Source: HGM04593 sp045634365 (GTDB taxonomy: Bacteria; Bacteroidota; Bacteroidia; Bacteroidales; Bacteroidaceae). From it: DNA of 64,000 bases. Location: positions 33,397 through 97,396 of the forward strand of contig JAZRAC010000026.1 in the NCBI GenBank assembly GCA_045634365.1. Direction: 5' to 3'. Below are positions 26,239-38,109 of this stretch, in pieces; positions within the stretch are counted from its first letter, which is position 1; each line of letters starts with the position of its first letter. The notes under the pieces are model-generated. The model saw nothing but the letters and a program-made list of their open reading frames with translations. It did no database searches and was not told the DNA's origin. Position numbers and translations under genes: made by a program.

Positions 26239-26835
26239 TTATTTCGCTGCGGCTGCGGCTGCTGCCTGTGAAGCACGTGTTGTCTTAACAGCGCATACGA
26301 GTGCCTCTTTTGCAGTTACAAGCTCCAAGCCCTCGAAAGAGAGTTCGCAAACTTTGATAGACTTGCCGAGTGCAAGGGGTGTTACGTCTACTGTGAGGAA
26401 TTCTGGGATTGCAGTGTAAACAGCCTTAACTTTGAGGTAGCGTTGCAACTGAACGAGCTTACCACCGGCGCGTACGCCCTCGGCCAATCCTTGCAATTTA
26501 ACGGGAACTGCCATTATGATGGGCTTCTCCTCGGTAATTTCGTAGAAGTCTACGTGGAGGATTGTGTCTTTAACAGGGTGGAACTGAATGTCCTTCAAAA
26601 CTGCCTTTGTTGTTGTGCCGTCGATTGTGAGGTCTACAACGTGAATGTCGGGAGTATAAACGAGCTTGCGAAGGCCCTCTGTTGTTACGCTGAATGCTTT
26701 TGTAACGGGTGTGCCGTTCTCGTCTTTCTGTACTCCGTAGATGCAGCAGGGTACTTTACCCTCGTTGCGCAATGCGTTGGTAGCCTTCTTGCCTACCTCG
26801 GTTCTTGCAGAACCGCTGATGCTGATTGATTTCAT
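26239..26835 (-). CDS. rplY: 50S ribosomal protein L25 / Ctc
   Basis: The 198-aa long form (Ctc type) has an N-terminal 5S-rRNA-binding domain (RTEVGKKATNALRNEGKVP, then CCIYG) and a C-terminal TL5-like beta domain (IMAVPVKLQGLAEGVRAGG). The Ala-rich tail (QAAAAAAAK) is low complexity. It is part of the large ribosomal subunit. First gene of the rplY-pth-hslR operon. Confidence 0.95.
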   Translation of the reverse strand: MKSISISGSARTEVGKKATNALRNEGKVPCCIYGVQKDENGTPVTKAFSVTTEGLRKLVYTPDIHVVDLTIDGTTTKAVLKDIQFHPVKDTILHVDFYEITEEKPIIMAVPVKLQGLAEGVRAGGKLVQLQRYLKVKAVYTAIPEFLTVDVTPLALGKSIKVCELSFEGLELVTAKEALVCAVKTTRASQAAAAAAAK

Positions 26836-26912
26836 AATTAAATGTGTTACTCTAAATTAAGATTAATAATTTGCTTAATTCGCCATCACACGATGTCTCT
26901 TAAAAGCGGGCA

Positions 26913-26944
26913 CAAAGGTACGCTTTATTTTTTAAAAAAGCAAA
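26913..26944 (-). promoter_or_regulatory. Promoter for rplY-pth-hslR
   Basis: On the minus strand TTTG (26941-26944) and TACCTTTG (26913-26920) are 20 nt apart. The leader to the rplY ATG would be about 70 nt. Confidence 0.75.
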
Positions 26945-27103
26945 TGTTTATGCGTTTAGAAGCTGTTTGAACTTCTAAAAAAGATTTTTCTTGTATAAAA
27001 ATTGCAATTTCTCCTTTCCCACGACTCTGTGGGTGCTGAAATCTTGTTCAAAAGGGGAACCTACGTTTTTAGTGGGCCATACTTTGCAAATAGGTACTAT
27101 GGC

Positions 27104-27460
27104 CTAAAAATCAATGTCAATATCGAGCTTTTCGGGTGCTGGTTCCTGCTCGGTTATTGGGGTGCGGGGCTGATATTCGCCTTGCTCGGCAACAACAAAG
27201 TCGATGGCCTCTTTAAGGCCGGTGAAAAATTTTTCAAAGTCCTCGCGGTAGAGGAATATTTTGTGTTTCTCGAATGAGACGGATGCATTCTCGCCTTCGC
27301 CCGAGACAACCTTTTTGCTCTCGGTGATGGAGAGGTACATCTCCTCTTTGCGGTTCTTTTTTACATCGATGTAGTATATTCTTTTGCCGGCTTTCACGGC
27401 CTGTGAATATACTATCTCTTTTTCACTCTCGTTCATTGCGCTCTTTTTGTATTCTTCCAT
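27104..27460 (-). CDS. DUF3276 / PUR-family nucleic-acid-binding protein
   Basis: The 118-aa protein contains the PUR-alpha-like repeat of DUF3276: VKAGKRIYYIDVKKNRKEEMYLSITES, with KHKIFLYREDFEKFFTGLKEAIDF. Related Bacteroidetes and spirochaete proteins bind single-stranded DNA and RNA. The chosen ATG at 27460 gives MEEYKKSAMNES; ATGs at 27487 and downstream are alternatives. It is a single gene. Confidence 0.8.
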   Translation of the reverse strand: MEEYKKSAMNESEKEIVYSQAVKAGKRIYYIDVKKNRKEEMYLSITESKKVVSGEGENASVSFEKHKIFLYREDFEKFFTGLKEAIDFVVAEQGEYQPRTPITEQEPAPEKLDIDIDF

Positions 27461-27612
27461 CGTGATAATTTTGTGTGTGTTACACATTGATTAGGGCAAA
27501 TATGATTAAAAAAAATTAAAAATCAATACTTTTCGTCCTTTTTTTAATTTTTTGTCTGTTTTTTTGTAAAAACTATTTTATCTGCGGTGGGCGAATATGC
27601 TGTTCCTTTGCT

Positions 27613-27642
27613 TTTGTATTCCTCTGTTTTTTTGTAATTTTG
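27613..27642 (+). promoter_or_regulatory. Promoter for the ABC ATPase gene
   Basis: TTTG at 27613-27616 and TAATTTTG at 27635-27642 are 18 nt apart. The start would be near 27649, which decides against the ATG at 27659 (leader only about 10 nt). Confidence 0.65.
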
Positions 27643-27679
27643 CACCCGTTTTTTCGGAATGTATATGAATGGAGAATTT

Positions 27680-29131
27680 ATGATAAGATTGCAGGGTGGG
27701 GTTACACGTGACAAGGTTGCCCATTTTTCTGCGCCGCTCTCTTTGGAAATTAAAAAGGGGGAGCATCTGGCTGTTGTTGGGCCTAATGGTGCCGGAAAAA
27801 GCCTGCTTGTGGATGTGTTGCTTGGTCGCTATCCTTTGGGTAAGGGGAGTATCGATTATGATTTTTCTCCCTCACAGGGGAATAGGGTGTATGAGAATGT
27901 AAAATATATTACTTTCCGCGATACGTATGGTTCGGCCGATGCGAATTATTGTTACCAGTTGCGCTGGAATACTCACGACCAGGATGATGCTATTCCCACA
28001 CTGCGCGAATTGCTGGGGAAGGTGGAGGATGAGGCTCTGTTACACGAGGTGTTGCAGATGTTTGCGCTGGAACATCTTATCGACAAGCGCATAATACTGT
28101 TGAGCAGTGGAGAGTTGCGCAAATTCCAGATAGCCGAGGCTCTGTTGGCTGCCCCGCGTCTGCTGATAATAGACAACCCTTTCATCGGGCTCGATGTTGC
28201 TACACGGGCGTTGCTGTGCAGTGTGCTTGGGCAGTTGTCGTCGAGAAAGAATTTGCAGATAGTGCTTGTGCTCTCGCAACTTGATGATGTTCCCGAATTT
28301 ATTACCTCGGTGGTGAGTGTGGAAAATATGTCGGTGAGTGCAAAAGTGTCGCGCGAGGAGTATTTGTCGCATTTGGATATTGTGCACGATGTTGCGGCTA
28401 TTAAGAAGGCACAACAGAGGGTGCTCTCTCTCTCGGGCCACGCTCCCTCTTTTTTGCAAGAGGATGGCGAGGTTGTAAGGCTTAACAAAGTGTCGGTAAA
28501 ATATGATGAGCGAGTGATTTTAAAGGAGCTCGATTGGGTGGTGAACCGAGGCGACGTGTGGGCTTTGTCGGGCGAGAATGGCGCAGGAAAATCCACACTT
28601 TTAAGCCTTGTGTGTGCTGACAATCTGCAATCCTATGCTTGTGATATTGAGCTCTTTGGGCGCAAACGCGGCACAGGGGAGAGTATATGGGAGATTAAGA
28701 AAAATATTGGCTATGTGAGCCCCGAAATGCATCGTTCCTATTTGCGTAATCTTCCGGTGATTGATATTGTTGCGTCGGGGCTGCACGATAGTATAGGGCT
28801 CTATGTGAGCACGCCTCCCGAGGAGTTGTCGGCCTGTGAGTGGTGGCTCGAAACATTCGGAATTTCGGCTCTTCGCGATAAGTCGTTCCTTAAAATATCG
28901 AGCGGCGAACAGCGATTGGTGTTGCTCACGCGTGCATTTGTGAAGGACCCCTCGCTGCTCATTCTCGACGAGCCTTTGCACGGGCTCGATACTTATAATC
29001 GCAGTATGGCCCGCGCCATAATAGAGGCATTCTCGCAACGCAACGGAAAGACAATGATATTTGTTTCGCACTACGAGGATGAATTGCCGAACACTATTAC
29101 CAAACGTTTGTTTTTAAAACGTAACAGATAA
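27680..29131 (+). CDS. Double-NBD ABC ATPase (ModF-like)
   Basis: The 483-aa protein has two ABC nucleotide-binding domains and no membrane segment. Domain 1: Walker A GPNGAGKS, signature LSSGELRKFQIAEAL, Walker B LLIIDNPFIGLD (Asn in place of the catalytic Glu). Domain 2: Walker A GENGAGKST, signature ISSGEQRLVLLTRA, Walker B LLILDEPLHGLD. The architecture resembles ModF/PhrA. Molybdate transport is not supported by any neighbour. ATG 27680 is preferred over 27659 on promoter spacing and a GGAGAA ribosome site. Confidence 0.8.
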   Translation: MIRLQGGVTRDKVAHFSAPLSLEIKKGEHLAVVGPNGAGKSLLVDVLLGRYPLGKGSIDYDFSPSQGNRVYENVKYITFRDTYGSADANYCYQLRWNTHDQDDAIPTLRELLGKVEDEALLHEVLQMFALEHLIDKRIILLSSGELRKFQIAEALLAAPRLLIIDNPFIGLDVATRALLCSVLGQLSSRKNLQIVLVLSQLDDVPEFITSVVSVENMSVSAKVSREEYLSHLDIVHDVAAIKKAQQRVLSLSGHAPSFLQEDGEVVRLNKVSVKYDERVILKELDWVVNRGDVWALSGENGAGKSTLLSLVCADNLQSYACDIELFGRKRGTGESIWEIKKNIGYVSPEMHRSYLRNLPVIDIVASGLHDSIGLYVSTPPEELSACEWWLETFGISALRDKSFLKISSGEQRLVLLTRAFVKDPSLLILDEPLHGLDTYNRSMARAIIEAFSQRNGKTMIFVSHYEDELPNTITKRLFLKRNR

Positions 29132-29218
29132 ATTCAAACAGCTTCTAAAGAATTTAGGGATTTTATTTGCGCGTGTCGCGAGAAAATGCGACCTTTGCAC
29201 CAATCAGACAATATTTTT

Positions 29219-30142
29219 ATGATTAACAGAGTTCTCATTCGTCTTAAAATTGTACAGATTGTTTATGCCTACTATCAGAATAGTGGCAAGGGCGTGAAAG
29301 CTGCCGAGGAAGAGGTGTTTTTCAGTCTCTCAAAGGCATACGACCTTTACAAACATCTATTGCTGTTGATTGTCGGAATAACACATTATGCATCCGACAG
29401 AATCTCGTTCAAGAGTATGAAGCTGCGTCCCACCGACAGCGACAGAAATCCCAACCTTAAATTTGTGAATAACCGCCTCGCGGCACAGTTGCAAGCAAAT
29501 ACACAGCTGTGTAAATTTGCCGAGAAGAGCAAGCTCGATTGGGTGGAGCACTCCGACCTTTTGCGTCAACTGCTCGACCAAATAGAGGAGAGCGATATAT
29601 ATAAGGAGTATATGGCAAGCGAGGAATCTTCCTATGAAGAGGACCGCGAATTGTGGCGCAAGCTCTACAAGGCATTTATTTTCGATAATGAACAGCTCGA
29701 TGCTATGCTCGAAGAGCAAAGCCTCTATTGGAACGACGATAAGTCCATAGTGGATACCTTTGTGGTAAAAACCATCAAGCGTTTCGAGGAGAGTGCCGGT
29801 GCCGAGCAAGAACTTCTGCCCGAATATAAGGATGTAGAGGATATGTCCTTTGCCCGCAACCTCTTGCATGCTGCAATAAAAGATGCCGATAAGTATCGCA
29901 GCCTTATGGCCGATAATTCCAAGAATTGGGATATGTCGCGTTTCGCATTTATGGATGTTGTTATTATGCAGGTTGCCCTTGCCGAGGTATTTACATTTGG
30001 CGATATTCCATTGAGCGTTACACTCAATGAGTATGTGGAGATTGCAAAGTATTACAGCACAGCAAAGAGCGGCTCGTTTGTGAATGGTCTTTTGGATTCT
30101 ATAACCAAGAAACTGCGTGCCGAGGGTAAGATTGAAAAATAA
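29219..30142 (+). CDS. nusB: Transcription antitermination factor NusB
   Basis: The 307-aa protein is the long Bacteroidetes form. NusB signatures at the N-terminus (MINRVLIRLKIVQIVYAYYQ) and the C-terminal domain (DMSRFAFMDVVIMQVALAE, then FGDIPLSVTLNEYVEIAKYYS and FVNGLLDSI) are present, separated by an acidic insert. It binds boxA RNA with NusE in rRNA antitermination. TTTG at 29166-29169 and GACCTTTG at 29190-29197 form a plausible promoter. yajC follows 26 nt later. Confidence 0.93.
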   Translation: MINRVLIRLKIVQIVYAYYQNSGKGVKAAEEEVFFSLSKAYDLYKHLLLLIVGITHYASDRISFKSMKLRPTDSDRNPNLKFVNNRLAAQLQANTQLCKFAEKSKLDWVEHSDLLRQLLDQIEESDIYKEYMASEESSYEEDRELWRKLYKAFIFDNEQLDAMLEEQSLYWNDDKSIVDTFVVKTIKRFEESAGAEQELLPEYKDVEDMSFARNLLHAAIKDADKYRSLMADNSKNWDMSRFAFMDVVIMQVALAEVFTFGDIPLSVTLNEYVEIAKYYSTAKSGSFVNGLLDSITKKLRAEGKIEK

Positions 30143-30168
30143 GTACTAATTTTAAAATATAAACAATT

Positions 30169-30477
30169 ATGATTTTATTACAAGCAGCCGGTGGAAATTG
30201 GGCACAGATGATATTCGGTAACCAATGGTTTATGATTATTGCAATGATTGCAATAGTTTACTTTATGATGATACGCCCCCAGCGCAAGCGTCAGAAGGAG
30301 ATTGATAACTTCCGCAAGGGCTTGCAGGCAGGTCAGGAAGTGGTTACCAGCGGCGGTATTTATGGCAAAATAAAGGAGATTAACGACAATATCGTGGTTC
30401 TCGAAGTTGCCCACAATGTAAATATCCGTGTCGATAAGTCTACCATCTTCGCCAACCCCGCAGCTTCGCAACAGTAG
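30169..30477 (+). CDS. yajC: Preprotein translocase subunit YajC
   Basis: The 102-aa protein has one TM helix (FMIIAMIAIVYFMMI) followed by the YajC motif RPQRKRQKE, then VVTSGGIYGKIKEI and VVLEVAHNVNIRV. It is an accessory part of the Sec translocon at the inner membrane. The order nusB-yajC-ybbR-coaE is typical of Bacteroidales. Confidence 0.95.
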   Translation: MILLQAAGGNWAQMIFGNQWFMIIAMIAIVYFMMIRPQRKRQKEIDNFRKGLQAGQEVVTSGGIYGKIKEINDNIVVLEVAHNVNIRVDKSTIFANPAASQQ

Positions 30478-30495
30478 TAAAAAATATTTGCAATC

Positions 30496-31440
30496 TTGAA
30501 GAATAAAAGCATAAAATCTCTTTCGGGAAGTGAGTTTTTGCTTTTCCTGTTTTTTGTATTAGTTTCGTGTTGTTTGTGGCTGATGCTTACGCTCAACCAA
30601 GACTACGAAACTGATATAAAATTCAGTGTGTCGGTAAAGGGTGTTCCCGACGATGTAAATATCGACTCGCAGGATAGGAGTGTGGTGGTACGTGTCCGCG
30701 ACAGAGGAACCACTCTTATGAACTACAAATTAGAGTCGTTTATGCCCCTGTCGGTCAATTATTCCGAGCTTGTGAACCGGAAAGGTCGCTTGTTGCTGCC
30801 CACGGCAATATTGCAGAAGCGCATTAAGAAACAGATGCAATCTGCAACAGCGTTGCTCTCTATGTACCCCGATACGCTCATCTACTACACCCAAGAGAGT
30901 GCGCAACGGTTCCCCATTCTGTTTAACGGCGCGATTACTCCCGCAAGGCAATATGCGGTGGGTGATATTCTGTTGACCCCCGATTCTGCGTGGATTTTTG
31001 CTCCCTCACAGGTTGCCGACAGCATTAAATGTATCTACACGCAGGAGTGCGTGCGTGGTGAATTGCGCGATACATTGGTGCTCACCCTTCCATTGGATGT
31101 TCCGGAAGGTGTGAATAGTTGCACCCCCTCTGAGGTTACAATTACGGTTCCTGTATATCCGTATGCACCAAAGGTGTTCAAATTACCGGTGCAGGAGCTC
31201 GATTTTCCCGAGACTTACAAGTTGCGCACCTTCCCCTCGCAGGTTCAGGTAATGCTCAATGTGAGTATGGATAAATATAATACAGTGTCGGCCGATGAAT
31301 TTGAGGTTGGTGTAAGTTACCTCGATGTATTTGAGTCGGAGAGTAGCACGGTTGCCGTAAAATTGTTGCGCTCACCCGACTATGCGACCGATGTTGTGCT
31401 TGTACCTTCCGAGGTTGAATATATAATAGAGAAGCAATGA
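30496..31440 (+). CDS. YbbR-like (CdaR-related) membrane-anchored protein
   Basis: The 314-aa protein has one N-terminal TM helix (LLFLFFVLVSCCLWLMLTL) and YbbR-type beta repeats outside, such as VSVKGVPDDVNI. It uses a TTG start at 30496: an in-frame stop lies 18 nt upstream and no ATG occurs before the membrane helix. CdaR partners cyclases in Firmicutes; in Bacteroidetes the role is unknown. Its stop overlaps the coaE start by 4 nt. Confidence 0.75.
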   Translation: MKNKSIKSLSGSEFLLFLFFVLVSCCLWLMLTLNQDYETDIKFSVSVKGVPDDVNIDSQDRSVVVRVRDRGTTLMNYKLESFMPLSVNYSELVNRKGRLLLPTAILQKRIKKQMQSATALLSMYPDTLIYYTQESAQRFPILFNGAITPARQYAVGDILLTPDSAWIFAPSQVADSIKCIYTQECVRGELRDTLVLTLPLDVPEGVNSCTPSEVTITVPVYPYAPKVFKLPVQELDFPETYKLRTFPSQVQVMLNVSMDKYNTVSADEFEVGVSYLDVFESESSTVAVKLLRSPDYATDVVLVPSEVEYIIEKQ

Positions 31441-32039
31441 GCGAAGTTGTCAGATTGGCTGTTACAGGAAATATAGGCAGTGGAAAATCGATAGTCTCCC
31501 GTATGCTAAGCATTATGGGCGTTCCTGTGTACGACTGCGATAGCAATGCAAAAAGGCTTATGCAGTGCGACGCATCGTTGGTGCAGTCGCTTAAACGAAT
31601 GTTTGGCGAGGAGTGCTACAATGCCGACGGCTCACTCAACAGGCAGTGGCTTGCCGCCCGTATTTTTACCGACAAGGATAATATTGTCCGCGTGAATGCT
31701 CTTGTCCACCCAAAAGTTAAAGAGGATTTTGTATCTTGGGCAGCGCAGGCCGGCAGCGATATTGTGGCTGTTGAGAGCGCAATATTGTATGAGTCGGGTA
31801 TGATTGATGTGGTTGATAAAGTGCTGGTCGTATGGGCCGACGAGGAGACCTCCATAAAGAGGGTGGTGAAGCGTGGCGGCCTTACACGTTCACAGGTTGT
31901 GAGTCGCCTGCAAAATCAAATGTCGGCCGATGAACTGTTGCTCTTGTCCGACTACTCGTTGCGCAACGACGGCGACACGGCGATACAGCCGCTGTTGGTG
32001 GAAATTATAGATGAATTACGGAAACTAAACGTTCATTAA
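31437..32039 (+). CDS. coaE: Dephospho-CoA kinase
   Basis: The 200-aa kinase catalyses the last step of coenzyme A synthesis. It has a P-loop TGNIGSGKS, VYDCDSNAKRLM (Asp that activates the 3'-OH), the CoA-domain segment LVHPKVKEDF and the lid VVKRGGLTRSQVVSRLQNQM. Overlap with the preceding gene (ATGA) implies coupled translation. Confidence 0.95.
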   Translation: MSEVVRLAVTGNIGSGKSIVSRMLSIMGVPVYDCDSNAKRLMQCDASLVQSLKRMFGEECYNADGSLNRQWLAARIFTDKDNIVRVNALVHPKVKEDFVSWAAQAGSDIVAVESAILYESGMIDVVDKVLVVWADEETSIKRVVKRGGLTRSQVVSRLQNQMSADELLLLSDYSLRNDGDTAIQPLLVEIIDELRKLNVH

Positions 32040-32153
32040 CATAAATTATTTTGTTATGAACTTGCGAAGCTATAATTTAGCTCCGTTTAGCAAAAATCCA
32101 TCATCGTAAGTGGTTTTTGGGAATAGAATAATTTTGAGAAAAAGTATATTTAT

Positions 32154-32570
32154 ATGTTTGAAAGAGTTTTAACAATTTCGGGTAAGCCCGGTCTTTATCG
32201 TCTGCTGTCGAGCGGACGCAATGTGTTGGTTGTTGAGGTTGTGGATGCTACAAAGAAACGTATGCCTGTGCACAACAGCGACAAAGTGGTAATGTTGGAC
32301 GATATTGCAATATACACAGACACCGAGGAGGTTCCTTTGCGCGAGGTGTTCAAGAATATTTATGAGAAGGAGAATGGCCCGCTTCCTATGGACCTTAAAA
32401 TGGCTACTCCCGAGGAACTTGTAGAGTATTTCGAGGGTATTATGCCCGACTATGACCGTGAGCGTGTTTACCTCACACACATAAAGAAAATGTACTCGTG
32501 GTACAATATTCTTGTTACCAACGGAATTGTTGATTTTGAAGAACCCGCCGAAGAGGGCACAGCAGAATAA
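32154..32570 (+). CDS. DUF5606 family protein
   Basis: The 138-aa cytosolic protein starts RVLTISGKPGLYRLLSSGRN and ends in an acidic tail, the pattern of the Bacteroidetes DUF5606 family, function unknown. It is 114 nt after coaE and 2 nt before the next gene. Confidence 0.7.
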   Translation: MFERVLTISGKPGLYRLLSSGRNVLVVEVVDATKKRMPVHNSDKVVMLDDIAIYTDTEEVPLREVFKNIYEKENGPLPMDLKMATPEELVEYFEGIMPDYDRERVYLTHIKKMYSWYNILVTNGIVDFEEPAEEGTAE

Positions 32571-32572
32571 TT

Positions 32573-33280
32573 ATGAAACGTATTTTTTTAATGGTTGTTG
32601 TGTGTGCAATAGTAGCAACAGCATCGGCACAATTGGGTAATGCTCTTGGAGGTCTGCTACAAAAGGTTGCAACTTCGGCAGCAGAGTCGTCAAATACCAC
32701 TGCCACCGACGGAGTAAAATCGACTGCAGTGGGTGCCCTTCAAAATGTTCTTGGCAATATCGTAGGCAACAGTATGCCCGTTTCCGAGGCTACTCTTAAT
32801 GGTGCTTGGAATTATAATGGCGTTTCTTGTGTGCTCGAAAGTGAGAATGCTCTCACCAATATAGGTGGCAGCGCCGTTACCGGCTCCATAGAAGATAAAC
32901 TCGATGGTTATTTGGCAAAAGTGGGTGTAAAGCCCGGTGCTTGTACATTTACATTTAAAGAGGATGGAACTTGTGCCTTCACAGTGGCCGGTCGCACAGT
33001 AAATGGTACTTACACTCTTAATAAGGAGGATAAGACCGTTGCGATGAATTTCCACAGCTATGTTTCTATGACTGCGCACGTCTCTTATAATTTGTCGAAT
33101 CTGCAACTGGTGTTCGAGGCCGACAAACTTTTGACCCTTATAAAGAAGGCCGCAACAGCTGTTTCGTCAAAAGCGGGTAGTGCCTCTTCCGGTACTTCGA
33201 GTCTGGCATATTTGCAGACTATTACCTCTCTCTTGGGTAAATACGATGGAATGATGCTTGGAATGAAATTGAATAAATAA
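32573..33280 (+). CDS. DUF4923 exported protein
   Basis: The 235-aa product has a signal peptide (RIFLMVVVCAIVATASAQ) and a lipocalin-like DUF4923 region (LNGAWNYNGVSCVLESEN, CTFTFKEDGTCAFTVAGR). Function unknown. A strong terminator follows the stop. Confidence 0.75.
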   Translation: MKRIFLMVVVCAIVATASAQLGNALGGLLQKVATSAAESSNTTATDGVKSTAVGALQNVLGNIVGNSMPVSEATLNGAWNYNGVSCVLESENALTNIGGSAVTGSIEDKLDGYLAKVGVKPGACTFTFKEDGTCAFTVAGRTVNGTYTLNKEDKTVAMNFHSYVSMTAHVSYNLSNLQLVFEADKLLTLIKKAATAVSSKAGSASSGTSSLAYLQTITSLLGKYDGMMLGMKLNK

Positions 33281-33300
33281 GTATCTTCCAGTTTGTATAA

Positions 33301-33343
33301 ACAGAATAGTTCCCCGATGATTACCATCGGGGAACTATTCTGT
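33301..33343. terminator. Terminator between convergent DUF4923 and clpB
   Basis: A 19-bp stem (33301-33319 with 33325-33343, core AGTTCCCCGATG) ends 1 nt before the clpB stop codon, so it can serve both genes. Confidence 0.85.
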
Positions 33344-35935
<2,592 letters not shown>

Positions 35936-36054
35936 TTTCTAAGAAACTGTTTAATGGTTAATAGTGTGAATTGTTCTCTCGGTTTTCACCGGTAAAGAAA
36001 CAAATTTCGAACCATCTTGGTTTTTGTGTCATTTTGTCGTGGGAGGATGACAAT

Positions 36055-36087
36055 TTGTCGCACGGAGCGTTTGCACTATGCGACAAA
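36055..36087. repeat. 9-bp inverted repeat upstream of clpB
   Basis: TTTGTCGCA (36055-36063) and TGCGACAAA (36079-36087) are perfect complements with a 15-nt spacer. It lies between the nadE stop and clpB, 120 nt before clpB. It could be an operator or a hairpin ending nadE transcripts; no T-run follows. Confidence 0.5.
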
Positions 36088-36128
36088 ATTCTCTATTGAT
36101 AATTAAACAGCGTTCTTTTTGTGTGGCT

Positions 36129-38021
36129 TTACAGCTTCTCGCATTCTTCCATCCACAGAGTGAAGCAGGTGTCGGCAGGCATTGCCCAACCGCTTTGTCG
36201 GGCAAGGTTGCAACTGCCCACTTTGGGAGCGTCGGGCATACAGGAGCGTTTGAACTGCTGTGTGAAGAAACGACGCAGGAAGGTGGTGAGCCATTTTTTT
36301 ATGGTAGCTCTGTCGTGTGTGCCTTTGAAGGCTTTTTCGGCCATAAAGGCTATTTTGGCGGGGGAGAATCCGTAGCGTATGAAGTTGTAGAGGAAAAAGT
36401 CGTGTAGTTCGTAGGGGCCTACAAGGTCTTCGGTCTTCTGTTTTATGTTGCCCTGCTCATCGGCGGGTATTAGTTCGGGAGATATTGGAGTGTCTACAAT
36501 GTCGAGCAGGGTGGTGCGCACCTTTTCGTCGCGGCTTTTGCCGGCAACGTAGCGCACAATGTGTTGCATAAGTGTTTTTGGAACCGATGCGTTCACTCCA
36601 TACATACTCATATGGTCGCCATTGTATGTGGCCCAGCCGAGTGCAAGCTCCGAAAGGTCGCCTGTGCCCACTACAATGCCGTTGCATTGGTTGGCAATAT
36701 CCATAAGAATTTGCGTGCGCTCGCGTGCCTGCGAATTTTCGTATGTAACATCGTGGTTGTTAATATCGTGCTCAATATCCTTGAAGTGCTGTATGCAGGC
36801 CTTGCGGATGGGTATTTCGCGTGTGGTTACGCCAAGGCTCTCCATTAGTGCGATGGCGTTGTTGTATGTGCGGTCGGTGGTGCCAAAGCCGGGCATTGTA
36901 ACGGCGATTATATTGCTACGCTCTTTGCCTATGGTGTCGAAGGCTTGTGCTGTGACAAGCAGGGCGAGGGTGGAGTCCAGTCCGCCCGAAATTCCTATTA
37001 CACAGCTCTGTGCTCTTGTGTGTTCCACTCTTTTTGCAAGGGCGAGGGCTTGTATTGCAAAAATTTCTTCGTAGCGTTTCTGTGCATCCTTTTGGGGAAT
37101 GAATGGCGAAGCGTCGAATGTGCGTGTGAGTGTCGCGCCTGTTTCTGCTTCTTGTGCGATGTTTATTGTGCGCAAAGAGTTGCCGGTCCCTTCTGTTGCA
37201 AAGTACTTGCTTGTAATGCGCAATTTGCGCAGTTTTTCAATATCAATTTCGCTTATGGAGTAACTGCTTTTGTTGGTGAACGGAGTAGCCTCGGCAAGGA
37301 GTGTGCCTTTCTCGTATATGGCATTATAGCCCGAATATGCGGCGTTGCTTGTCGACTCGCCGTATCCGGCATTGGCGTATAGGTATCCGCACATACATCT
37401 GCGGCTGTGGGCTGCCATCTGCTCTTTGTGTTTTTCGATGGCTCCTGCCTCGGCTTCTGTTGCAGTCGGGTTTACTATAATCTCGGCTCCTGCAATGGCT
37501 TGCAGTGTGCTTGGGGCGAGTGGCGATTGTGCGTCGCAGCCAATCTCGATTCCGAATGTGAAGGAGGGGGTGCGGTAGAGCAGATTGCTGCCTATTGGTG
37601 CTTCTTGCCCGCAAAGGGTTGCAGTGGCGCAGTCGGGCAGTGTGCTGCTGCTTGCAAACGGGCCTTCGGGGTTGTTTTGTGCCGAAATTCCTTTGATGCA
37701 ACCGCGGTGCATAACCGCGGCGCAATTGTAGAGCTTGCCATTGTATTCCACGGGCAGGCCTACTATTATTATGCTGTTGCTTGCCTTGCCGGCACTTAGC
37801 AGGGTGCAGAGTGCCTCCTCGGCTTTTTTTATGAAGAACGGTTGGGTAAAGAGGCTGCCGCAGTTGCACGATGTGATGCAGAGTTCCGGAAAGGTTATAA
37901 GCTCGGCTTTTTCAAGTGATAGTTTGCCTATGAGCGATGCTATCTCTTGCGCATTGAACTTGCAATCGGCCACACTTGTGAGCGGGCTTGTGGTGGCAAC
38001 TTTTATAAAACCGTATTCCAT
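36129..38021 (-). CDS. nadE: NAD+ synthetase, glutamine-dependent type with degraded glutaminase site
   Basis: The 630-aa protein has an N-terminal nitrilase-like glutaminase domain and a C-terminal synthetase domain with the PP-loop ISGGLDST (from residue 344), GTGDLSELALGWATYNGD and the C-terminal KRSCMPDAPKVG. It adenylates and amidates deaminoNAD. The glutaminase triad looks broken: Glu46 is present, but the usual Lys-containing PKTYLPNY segment is replaced by SAQNNPEG (about 113-120), and the usual GVEICED reads GIEIGCD, so the Cys is shifted by one. It may therefore depend on free ammonia. Confidence 0.9.
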   Translation of the reverse strand: MEYGFIKVATTSPLTSVADCKFNAQEIASLIGKLSLEKAELITFPELCITSCNCGSLFTQPFFIKKAEEALCTLLSAGKASNSIIIVGLPVEYNGKLYNCAAVMHRGCIKGISAQNNPEGPFASSSTLPDCATATLCGQEAPIGSNLLYRTPSFTFGIEIGCDAQSPLAPSTLQAIAGAEIIVNPTATEAEAGAIEKHKEQMAAHSRRCMCGYLYANAGYGESTSNAAYSGYNAIYEKGTLLAEATPFTNKSSYSISEIDIEKLRKLRITSKYFATEGTGNSLRTINIAQEAETGATLTRTFDASPFIPQKDAQKRYEEIFAIQALALAKRVEHTRAQSCVIGISGGLDSTLALLVTAQAFDTIGKERSNIIAVTMPGFGTTDRTYNNAIALMESLGVTTREIPIRKACIQHFKDIEHDINNHDVTYENSQARERTQILMDIANQCNGIVVGTGDLSELALGWATYNGDHMSMYGVNASVPKTLMQHIVRYVAGKSRDEKVRTTLLDIVDTPISPELIPADEQGNIKQKTEDLVGPYELHDFFLYNFIRYGFSPAKIAFMAEKAFKGTHDRATIKKWLTTFLRRFFTQQFKRSCMPDAPKVGSCNLARQSGWAMPADTCFTLWMEECEKL

Positions 38022-38062
38022 ATTCCTTGTTTATTTAGTGTTGTTGCAATGGGAGGGCTATA

Positions 38063-38101
38063 TTTGCAAAACACTTCCCTTTTGAGGAAGTGTTTTGCAA
38101 A
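38063..38101 (-). terminator. Hairpin after the fasciclin lipoprotein gene
   Basis: TTTGCAAAACACTTCC (38063-38078) and its perfect complement (38086-38101) form a 16-bp stem 8 nt beyond the gene's stop. It probably terminates the minus-strand transcript and lies 42 nt upstream of nadE. Confidence 0.65.
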
Positions 38102-38109
38102 TTATGTTT

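Noticed and set aside
27680..29131. Molybdate-specific ModF assignment
   Set aside because: The two-NBD layout fits, but no molybdate transport or cofactor gene lies nearby, so no symbol was given.
36055..36087. CIRCE heat-shock operator for clpB
   Set aside because: The inverted repeat does not match the TTAGCACTC-N9-GAGTGCTAA consensus.
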